Assembly (NCBI RefSeq): GCF_000091045.1
Contig: NC_006679.1
Coordinates: 796,781-860,780 of the forward strand
DNA length: 64,000 bases
Reading direction: 5' to 3'
Source: Cryptococcus deneoformans JEC21
Lineage: Eukaryota > Basidiomycota > Tremellomycetes > Tremellales > Cryptococcaceae
Shown here: piece by piece, positions 56,705 to 64,000 of the stretch
How the letters are laid out: each line of letters starts with the position of its first letter
Position numbering within the stretch: position 1 is the first letter of the stretch
The notes under the pieces: model-generated
Database searches by the model: none
Seen by the model: the letters and a program-made list of their open reading frames with translations, nothing else
What the model was told of the DNA's origin: nothing
Made by a program: the position numbers and the translations under genes

Positions 56705-59700
56705 ATGACAAACGACAACGACAAGACGAGTGAAACTCCTGTTGGGGAATCCTCGAACCAAAACCCTGATGGGTCAGCCAAATCTGGCAATGCAAATGCA
56801 TACAATACTCCAGAGTGGGCCAAGCCTCTCATGGAAGCTCTAGTGGCGCAAGGTTTAACCAACCAGGAGTTATTGAAGCTACTCACCAAGAAGACTGACA
56901 GCTCCGACGCTGAAGTTACTGATGTTCTTGGGGCATTCACCAAGCCCAAGAAGATGCCATTGGCTAGTGACAGAGGCTCCCAAGTCTGGTCTGGTACTGC
57001 CGAGACTCTTGATCACTGCATAACTTGGTTCGAGGCTACCGCCGAAGAGAAGGGTTTACCCAAGACCGACTGGAAGGCGAAGTGGTTCGACTACGTTGAT
57101 GCAGGACACGTAGAACGACTCAAAGCCATGCTTATTGAGGAGACAACCTGGACTGCAGTCAAGGCTCGTCTTACTACCTTGTATAGGGACCGATCCAAGG
57201 ATGTTGAAGGTACTCTCGAGGCCTTGCAGAAGTATGCACTTACATATCAGAAGAAACCTCTCAACCGCATAGAGGATTTGACTGCACGAATCGAAGCTTA
57301 CGCTCGAGATGCACTGAAGTTCCAAGCTAACATGGGTATCAATGATTACATCAATCAGTACTGGTACGAGGGTCTCCCTCGAGCTTGGAAAGATCGTTAT
57401 GTCGAAGAAGTCTGGCGAAAGGAGACTCAAGATAAGACCAAATACCCTGACCGGAAGAAAGTCACTAAGTGGATCGAAGGGATTCTTGACCCCCGAGATG
57501 TCTTGGAGAATGAACGTATCGAGGAGATGCATCCTGAGTTACGTACTCATCAGGAACTCGCTCAGCTAGCGGAAGAGAACAAGACCCGTTACCTCTCTAA
57601 GGTACAGAAAGGCAGGACCGAGATAGTTCAGCTGAAGACCACTATTGACGAAGAGGAGATGAATCCTACCAAACCTACTGTTGGCCTGTCCGCTCCAGGG
57701 AACCCTGTTGACGAAGTTGATGATCTAATCAAACGCATGAGTGACCTCAAGATCCAGAGCGCTAGTGCGGCGGGCATCACTGCTCGTCAGGCTGCTACTT
57801 ACTCAGCTTGTTATGCTCGACTTTATGTTCTGCGTCCTCGTCATGCGGCCCAGATGCCAAAGACCCTCGCAGCCTATACTGCTACTACGCCTGCCATAGA
57901 CACTCTGTTGGATGAAGCTTGGCAGATGAAAGACGCCGATAGGGGAGGTTATCGAGAGAACCCTACCTACAAAGAGCTCTATGAGCGAATCCATAGCATT
58001 AGTGCCGTTACTGCCGAAGGCCTGCTCGAGCCGCCCAGGGAAGGAACTAGTACTTACAAGAGAGAAGTTCCTCCGCACTATCCCAGCCGTACCTCTCGTG
58101 AGACAGCCGAGCCTGCTAGGCCTATCAATAGCTCCTATACCCGAGAAACGGTCAACAGAGGTCCTGCCAAGTGTCACTGGTGCGGGTCGCCTGCCCATCG
58201 TGTTGCTCAATGCACTGTACCCGAGAAGTGGGTCCCTGATAATATTCTAGCCAAGATCAACAACTTGTGGGTCTGGAAGGCAAATGGCTTGCCTATCAAG
58301 CGACACACTGATGGAACCTACGAGAGCACTGTCCGAGAGATGGTTGAAGCTGCGAAAGAGCGTATCCAGACAGCTGAAGCGGCCGCTGTAATGGGCTACG
58401 AGTCCACTGACTTCGATGACTCAATGTACCCACCCGGGATGGAAGAGGCGCAGCAGTCTGCGTATTCTTCTTTTGCCATCATCAGCTTAGACCTTGAATC
58501 TCAGGATGTAGTCGATGACGACGGCGAGGTTTGCCAAGACACCCTCTGGGGACGTACCGCTGCTGAAGAGCTACCTCCCTTTACTGCCTGCGATGTATTC
58601 ACCTCCGAAGCCCGTTTCTACAATCTCCAGCCGGGGGTTGACTATGGGAACAACTATCGAGGTGACCGACCTGAGGACCAGGCTACTATAAGCATGCTCA
58701 TCGGTCAGCTACAGGCGGCCAAAGCACAAGATGAGGCAGAAGACTCTTACTCTGTCCACGCAGCTGTTCGTTCTAAGCACGAGGACACTCGTACTAAGCC
58801 TTATAGGTCCAGTTCTCCTACGCCGGCTAAGACTCCACTTGGTCAGCGAACTCCTTGGGAAAAGAGACAAGAGATCGATGCTCGCAAGCAGAAAGTGGCC
58901 GAGATCCGAGAAAAGAAACCTTGGGGACCTACCAATATCCCGTTCGGTTCTGGGAGACCTCTTCCTGCGCCTGTGGCTCTTGCTCCTCCGAAGAGGTTGA
59001 GCGAGGACATTGATATGGCAGAGCCCATTACTAAGCCTGCTGTTAAGAAAGAGCTTTCGAAAAAGGTCACCTTCCAAGAGAAGGATCACAAGGCCAAGCT
59101 GGCAAAAACTGCAGTGTCTAGTATAAAGTCTCATGTTGCGCCGACTGTGACCGCACCCAAATCAAAAGCCTCGTCCGCACTGGATGACATCACGACTGCT
59201 AAAGGCGGGAGTAAATATACCTACATCAGCCAAGAGCTCGATGCTGGAGCTATCGTCAAGGACCTCCTCATGAAACGTACTGAGTTCAAGCTTACCTTTG
59301 CGGAGCTCTGTGCAATCAGCCCTCTCTTTGCGAAGGCAGCGTATGTAGCAAATAAGCCCCATCAGATGGAGTCCATCAAGCGAACTCTGTCCGCGGAGAT
59401 AAACGAAGGTGCTGCTTCCGAAGCATCTGATGAAGAGAGTTCCATTGAGGACGAACTTGTTTACAAGTCAGCCGCTGTTAGTGTTTCTCATGTGACCTGG
59501 TCCGACCGAGACTACCAAGAATCTATCTCTTTGTTTGAAGCTCACGAAGCCGAGACGCAGAGTGAGAAGCAGGAGGTAGTACCCGAACACACCAAGTTGG
59601 TTACTGAACCTGCAGCCTCTGATGGTTCGAACAAGCCTGTCGATTTAGCCAAGAAGCCACCCCTGACTACCGCATGGGGGACGCTTATCGAAGCCGATGC

Positions 59701-62700
59701 TGAGTACCTTGCTGTAGGCACTTGCAAAATGAAATCTATTATTGGAGGAGTCCCTGCTGTAGCCATGATTGACGATGGGTCTGAGCTCAACATCATTCCT
59801 GAGAAGCTCTGGGATTTGGTCAATGCCAAGGAACCCCGTGGGTTACGTACTGACACTGTCTTTCGAGTAAATGGAATCTTAGGTGCCCCGGAGGCTCTCT
59901 TGGGAAGTGTTGTTCTGCCTGTCACCCTAGGTGGGATCACCACTACTCATACCTTCTGGGTCGGATCCACCATCAAAAAGGTTATCTTGGGCATGCCCTT
60001 CGTCTACAAGAACAAGATTGACATCTACTGGGCCGGAGAGCGCCGAGTAGTACGGCAGAATACCCCAGTCGGGCAAAGTCACCAATATATGCACCTGCCG
60101 CAAGGTCCGAAGAAAACCCAGTACGATGTAGCCAATAGGCTCAAAGTCGTTGAAAAAGATGTAAATCTTATTGGAGCTCTGGTAGAGGTGCATGACGTCT
60201 TCGTTGGAATGGTCAGCTTTAGCCAAGAGAGAACTGAACCAGGTGATATGAAATATGTCGTGGACAGCCTTAGGCCAGCCGAACTCGACGAAGAAGCCAA
60301 CTGGGTCGCTGAGGCCATCGGAGACTACATGTTCAAAACTGGATCGATTGATGGAGAAGGGTTTCTTACCTTATCCTTGAATGATATGTACATGGTGGAC
60401 CATCTCAAAGAAGGCTACGAGCGAATGGAATTATTCCAAGGGACTACCGGCTCTGCCGCTGGGACTTATCTTTCTTGCGGAGCTTACAAACCTGTGGCTA
60501 AGAAGAAGCGACCGGTGGAGACCATCTATCCGGAAGTGGAGAAAGACCCGATGGTCACTCCTGGTGACCTGATGGCCGATCTTCCAGTAGTAACCACACA
60601 ACCCATGTCTTGGGAAGACCTCAGGTTTGGCGACAGACTCACTAAGGAACGTATGATTGGCATTTTTAATCAATCTCCGGAAGGATTTCTACTCCCTGTC
60701 GAAAAGGATCTCATTGCGTCAGTACTCCTCCAGCAGGAAAATGCCCTCGCTTGGACTGAGGCTGAGAAGGGATGCTTCAGTACCAAGTACATTCCCCCGC
60801 ATCGTATCCCTTTGATTCCCCATGTCCCATGGCAGGATAAGGTGATCCGTATTCCAGCTAAAACCAGAGAAAAGGTTATTGCCTTCATGAAAGAGAAACT
60901 TAAGTCTGGCTTGTATGAACGAAGCCAATCTTCTTATAGATCTGCATTCTTCCCAGTCGAGAAGAAGGACGGCAATGTTCGGGTTGTCCATGATTTGCAG
61001 AATCTCAACATGAACACTGTCCGTGATGCTGGTATGCCGCCAAACATGGACGACCTCACTGAAAGCCTTGTCGGTCGCTCTGTGTATACTCAGCTAGATG
61101 CCTTTGCTGGTTATGATCAACTGGAATTGCACAAGGATTCACGAGATGTGACTACTTTCGAGAGCCCTCTTGGAACTCTGCGACTTACTAAGATGCGACA
61201 AGGCTGGACCAACGCAGTTGCAGCGTTTCATCGGGTCATGGCCTTTATCTTTGCGGATGAACTGCCCGATAAAGTACAAGTCTATATTGACGATGTCACT
61301 CTCAAGGGCCCGAGCAGTTTCTACTTGGATAAGGAAGGAAGACCAGAGACTATCCCCGAAAACAAGGGCATTCGCCGTTTCATCTACGAGCACTTTTGCG
61401 ACTTGAACATTATCTTGCATAAGATGAAGCGGTATGGCGGTACTTTTAGTGCTAAGAAGCTCCAGTTGGCTGTTCCGGAAGTTTTAATGGTTGGCTACAT
61501 GTGCTCCTTTGAAGGTCGCCGAGTCACCAAGGAGGCCATGGCCAAGATTGATAAATGGACCGTTTGTCACAACAAGAAGGATGTTCGGAGCGTTCTGGGC
61601 GTTCTCGGCCGTGCCCGAATGTGGATTCGGAACTATGGACAGATTGTTCGCCCGATGGTTGATCTCACCAAAGTGGATGGATCTGAGTTTGCCTGGACGG
61701 CAGACGCAGCCGCAGCTCTAGAGGCTGCGAAAGAAGCATTTCGTAACTGCGGCGTCATACGCCCAATTGACTACTCTGTGATTGACAAGTACCCTCCTAT
61801 TCTGGCTATTGATGCTAGCTACATGGGGTGTGGTATAGAACTCGCCCAGATGGATGCCGAAAGTCGACGACAACCTGCACGCTTTATGACTGTATACTAC
61901 AACGAGATGCAGCAACGCTATAGCCAGCCGAAACTCGAGTTGTACGGCATCTTCGTCGGGATGAAGGTTGCCCGCCCTTGGGTCCATGGCTGCAAGTTCA
62001 TACTGGAAACGGACTGTTCCTCCGTCAAGCAGATGATCAATGCCCCAAGCTACCCTAGTGCCGCCGAAGGTCGCTGGTGCATGTACATCTTATCTAACCA
62101 CTTTGAGTTCAAACACGTGCCGGGTACTACCCATATTGTGCCCGATGCGCTTTCTCGCCGTCCGCAGCAGGACGACGACAGTGATGATGAGGATCTCGAG
62201 CGCTGGCTTGATGACCGCTATGATGACTATGATGTTGCTGCATCGAATGTTCAAGGAGAAGCTGAGGCTGTTGCCAATGCTGAAGAGCCAGGCCTTGACT
62301 CTGAGGATGAAGCTGCCGAGGCAGACGCAGCTGTACAAGTTGAACTAAGTCGAGACGATGACCGTCGAGCCTATGACCGCTGGGACGGCCNGATGCCCGA
62401 GGCCCGCCGATACAGTGGTGACTGGTGGCTCATCGCCAGGTTCCTTGCGACGCTTGAATGGCCAGCTGACATCGAGCCTAAACACCAACGCAAGCTTGCT
62501 CGAGTCTCGCGAGACTACTTCTTGCGGAGAGGACTCCTCTTCAAAAAGCCTGGGGGAGGGCATTGTATGCCGGCTCGAGTCATACTTAACAAGACCGCGC
62601 AGATGGACATACTGAGAGCCTTACATGACGAAGGTGGTCATCGTGGCGAACGAGGTACCTACACGAGAATAAGAGACAGATTCTATTGGCCGGGAATGGC

Positions 62701-63766
62701 CAGAGACATCGAAGGATATGTTCGGTCATGCGTACCATGTCAACAGCGAGATTATCGCTTTTATGAGTCACCGAAGGTCAGCCCGGAGCCTCCTACAATC
62801 CTTTACAAGTGGGATATCGACTGCATTAGTATGGGCAAAGATCCCAAAGACACCAACCAACCGCAGATCATAGTGATTGCGAGAGAGAATACCACCGGTT
62901 GGGTGGAAGCCAGAGCCTTGCGTTCGACAACGGCTAGCGAAGTAGCTAAGTTCTTTTATGAGGACATCATCTCCAGATACGGCACCATGGTCTGCGTCAC
63001 CACGGACGGAGGTTCAGAGTTCAAAGGAGACTTCCATAAACTTCTACAGAAGTTCCAAGTGAAGCATATTGTTACTAGTTCTTACAATCCAGCTGCGAAT
63101 GGAGTTATCGAACGAGGCAATCGGCCCATCAAAGAAGCAATATTCAAGAGATGTCCGAACGGACAGACTAATCGGTGGCCGGACTATCTGCATTATGCCC
63201 TCTGGGCCGATCGAACCACTGTTAGAGCATCTACTGGGTACACCCCACATTATCTCATGTTTGGTCAGGAAGCAGTCCTTCCGATCGACTTCACAGAAGA
63301 AAGCATACTCATGACTAACTGGGAGAAGATTCGGACGCCTGCCGAACTTCTGGAAGCTAGAATGATTCAGATCGAGAATCGGGAAGCCGACAAGGCTGTA
63401 GCTAGAGAGCGAGTAAAGGCTTCTAGGGAAGCTAGTGTAGCATATCACAATGACAGGTTCAGTGACAGGCAGCACAACCGAGACTTCAAATCGGGTGACT
63501 TAGTCATGGTCCGAAACTCTCAGCAGGACAATGGCCGAGGAGTTCGGAAAGAGCCCAGGTGGCGAGGCCCCTACCGTATAGTGCGAATCAACCAAGGAGG
63601 TGCATTTATCCTACGAGAGATAACGGGAGCGTTGCTCAAGGAAAAGATACCTGGATCCAGGATTCGGAGGTTCTACAAGAGACCTGGCATGCTTGACTTC
63701 ATGATGCGTGAAGCAGAAACGAGCCTAGAAAACGATAGGGCCGAAGAAAACTCCGACTCGGAGTAG
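56705..63766 (+). CDS. E gag-pol polyprotein (2353 aa), right copy
   Basis: ATG 56705 (MTNDNDKTSE). Same length and domains as the left copy: CCHC knuckle at 58172, protease IDDGSE at 59768, RT YIDD at 61283, RNase H AIDAS at 61808, integrase HHCC from 62624 and catalytic codons at 62819, 63005 and 63110, GPY near 63570. The RT codon hidden in the left copy is Arg here. One n (62391) hides a codon between RNase H and integrase. Frame intact, stop at 63764-63766. Confidence 0.9.
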   Translation: MTNDNDKTSETPVGESSNQNPDGSAKSGNANAYNTPEWAKPLMEALVAQGLTNQELLKLLTKKTDSSDAEVTDVLGAFTKPKKMPLASDRGSQVWSGTAETLDHCITWFEATAEEKGLPKTDWKAKWFDYVDAGHVERLKAMLIEETTWTAVKARLTTLYRDRSKDVEGTLEALQKYALTYQKKPLNRIEDLTARIEAYARDALKFQANMGINDYINQYWYEGLPRAWKDRYVEEVWRKETQDKTKYPDRKKVTKWIEGILDPRDVLENERIEEMHPELRTHQELAQLAEENKTRYLSKVQKGRTEIVQLKTTIDEEEMNPTKPTVGLSAPGNPVDEVDDLIKRMSDLKIQSASAAGITARQAATYSACYARLYVLRPRHAAQMPKTLAAYTATTPAIDTLLDEAWQMKDADRGGYRENPTYKELYERIHSISAVTAEGLLEPPREGTSTYKREVPPHYPSRTSRETAEPARPINSSYTRETVNRGPAKCHWCGSPAHRVAQCTVPEKWVPDNILAKINNLWVWKANGLPIKRHTDGTYESTVREMVEAAKERIQTAEAAAVMGYESTDFDDSMYPPGMEEAQQSAYSSFAIISLDLESQDVVDDDGEVCQDTLWGRTAAEELPPFTACDVFTSEARFYNLQPGVDYGNNYRGDRPEDQATISMLIGQLQAAKAQDEAEDSYSVHAAVRSKHEDTRTKPYRSSSPTPAKTPLGQRTPWEKRQEIDARKQKVAEIREKKPWGPTNIPFGSGRPLPAPVALAPPKRLSEDIDMAEPITKPAVKKELSKKVTFQEKDHKAKLAKTAVSSIKSHVAPTVTAPKSKASSALDDITTAKGGSKYTYISQELDAGAIVKDLLMKRTEFKLTFAELCAISPLFAKAAYVANKPHQMESIKRTLSAEINEGAASEASDEESSIEDELVYKSAAVSVSHVTWSDRDYQESISLFEAHEAETQSEKQEVVPEHTKLVTEPAASDGSNKPVDLAKKPPLTTAWGTLIEADAEYLAVGTCKMKSIIGGVPAVAMIDDGSELNIIPEKLWDLVNAKEPRGLRTDTVFRVNGILGAPEALLGSVVLPVTLGGITTTHTFWVGSTIKKVILGMPFVYKNKIDIYWAGERRVVRQNTPVGQSHQYMHLPQGPKKTQYDVANRLKVVEKDVNLIGALVEVHDVFVGMVSFSQERTEPGDMKYVVDSLRPAELDEEANWVAEAIGDYMFKTGSIDGEGFLTLSLNDMYMVDHLKEGYERMELFQGTTGSAAGTYLSCGAYKPVAKKKRPVETIYPEVEKDPMVTPGDLMADLPVVTTQPMSWEDLRFGDRLTKERMIGIFNQSPEGFLLPVEKDLIASVLLQQENALAWTEAEKGCFSTKYIPPHRIPLIPHVPWQDKVIRIPAKTREKVIAFMKEKLKSGLYERSQSSYRSAFFPVEKKDGNVRVVHDLQNLNMNTVRDAGMPPNMDDLTESLVGRSVYTQLDAFAGYDQLELHKDSRDVTTFESPLGTLRLTKMRQGWTNAVAAFHRVMAFIFADELPDKVQVYIDDVTLKGPSSFYLDKEGRPETIPENKGIRRFIYEHFCDLNIILHKMKRYGGTFSAKKLQLAVPEVLMVGYMCSFEGRRVTKEAMAKIDKWTVCHNKKDVRSVLGVLGRARMWIRNYGQIVRPMVDLTKVDGSEFAWTADAAAALEAAKEAFRNCGVIRPIDYSVIDKYPPILAIDASYMGCGIELAQMDAESRRQPARFMTVYYNEMQQRYSQPKLELYGIFVGMKVARPWVHGCKFILETDCSSVKQMINAPSYPSAAEGRWCMYILSNHFEFKHVPGTTHIVPDALSRRPQQDDDSDDEDLERWLDDRYDDYDVAASNVQGEAEAVANAEEPGLDSEDEAAEADAAVQVELSRDDDRRAYDRWDGXMPEARRYSGDWWLIARFLATLEWPADIEPKHQRKLARVSRDYFLRRGLLFKKPGGGHCMPARVILNKTAQMDILRALHDEGGHRGERGTYTRIRDRFYWPGMARDIEGYVRSCVPCQQRDYRFYESPKVSPEPPTILYKWDIDCISMGKDPKDTNQPQIIVIARENTTGWVEARALRSTTASEVAKFFYEDIISRYGTMVCVTTDGGSEFKGDFHKLLQKFQVKHIVTSSYNPAANGVIERGNRPIKEAIFKRCPNGQTNRWPDYLHYALWADRTTVRASTGYTPHYLMFGQEAVLPIDFTEESILMTNWEKIRTPAELLEARMIQIENREADKAVARERVKASREASVAYHNDRFSDRQHNRDFKSGDLVMVRNSQQDNGRGVRKEPRWRGPYRIVRINQGGAFILREITGALLKEKIPGSRIRRFYKRPGMLDFMMREAETSLENDRAEENSDSE

Positions 63767-64000
63767 ATAATCCAATTACGTATACACCGTACATGAAATA
63801 AAAGCCCGAACCATGGGCAAGCAGAAGAATGCTTCCGGCTACAAATAGCAATGAAGAGTTATCCGTAAGGATACTATAAACGTGAATCGGTCCGCATACG
63901 ACTGAGAACAAAAGAAGTTAGAACAAAAGGGACCTGATTCCTGCCGAAGAACAATAAGAAGTGTGAATCAGTCTGCCGAAATCGGCACATTCTAGTACCT

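Larger units (their letters stand above)
50737..64000 (-). repeat. Right arm of giant inverted repeat
   Basis: Inverted copy of 34950-48119; the last bases (63941-64000) are still the exact reverse complement of 34950-35009. It includes 94 nt of gap artefact at 55703-55796. Confidence 0.9.
55671..64000 (+). mobile_element. Ty3/gypsy element E, right copy, cut by window end
   Basis: Plus-strand mirror of the left E: LTR 55671-56292 (628 nt-class length is inflated: 622 nt here, 528 after removing the 94-nt artefact), primer region, gag-pol and 234 bp of 3' noncoding sequence. The accessory ORF and 3' LTR would lie outside the window. Confidence 0.92.

Noticed and set aside
1..64000. CRISPR array, bacterial operon or phage content
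   Set aside because: No regularly spaced short repeats, and host genes have spliceosomal introns; repeated blocks are LTRs.

Overview
The window looks like a piece of a filamentous fungal genome, most likely a basidiomycete. The two readable host genes have many small exons with 50-117 nt GT-AG introns, and most of the rest is nested Ty3/gypsy LTR retrotransposons. There are no operons, ribosome binding sites, CRISPR arrays or rRNA. No species can be named from the sequence alone.

Positions 1-8540 are host DNA. A NUDIX hydrolase gene like MTH1 (8-oxo-dGTP diphosphatase; minus strand, cut by the window start) diverges from a complete nine-exon derlin gene (1466-2826). A decayed or mis-sequenced C2H2 zinc-finger gene follows (3836-5564), then an old insertion resembling a solo LTR (6067-6529), eroded ORFs with a 43-bp tandem duplication, and featureless DNA.

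From 8541 to 64000 almost everything is retrotransposon. Five families can be separated by LTR and ORF. A has a 416-418 bp LTR and encodes about 1566 aa. B has a 503 bp LTR and about 1552 aa. C has a 945 bp LTR and about 1652 aa. D has a 434 bp LTR and only the end of its pol is seen. E has a 528 bp LTR and 2353 aa. Target-site duplications (TSDs) fix much of the nesting. A1 (8541-15956) carries a solo B LTR (TSD GCCCG) and a solo C LTR (TSD ATCCG). D (minus) is split by B1 (18417-29901, TSD AGAAA). B1 is split by A2 (23102-27534, TSD CTGAG) and a C LTR (TSD CGGAC), and A2 by a solo A LTR (TSD CGTGG). D is split again by a C element whose two ATTGC TSD copies now lie 18.9 kb apart (31802 and 50670). 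E (32685-43185, TSD ACGC) sits inside the 3' LTR of that C element.

The second half is dominated by a giant inverted duplication: about 34950-48119 recurs inverted as 50737-64000 and runs off the window. The arms look identical except for one roughly 450-bp divergent patch and a false 58-N gap in the right arm, where 36 bp are repeated on both sides. This is either a large palindrome seeded by oppositely oriented C elements or a fold-back assembly error.

The most unusual biology is in family E. It has an extra ORF between pol and the 3' LTR, interrupted by one TGA, with a zinc-knuckle-like motif. It also has a primer-binding region that extends into an almost complete tRNA-Met(CAT)-like sequence. 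Families A, B and C instead have CTTTTTT directly after the 5' LTR. Families A-D share an apparent C-terminal signature ending in [YF]-x-G-x-[DE]-[DE]-L.
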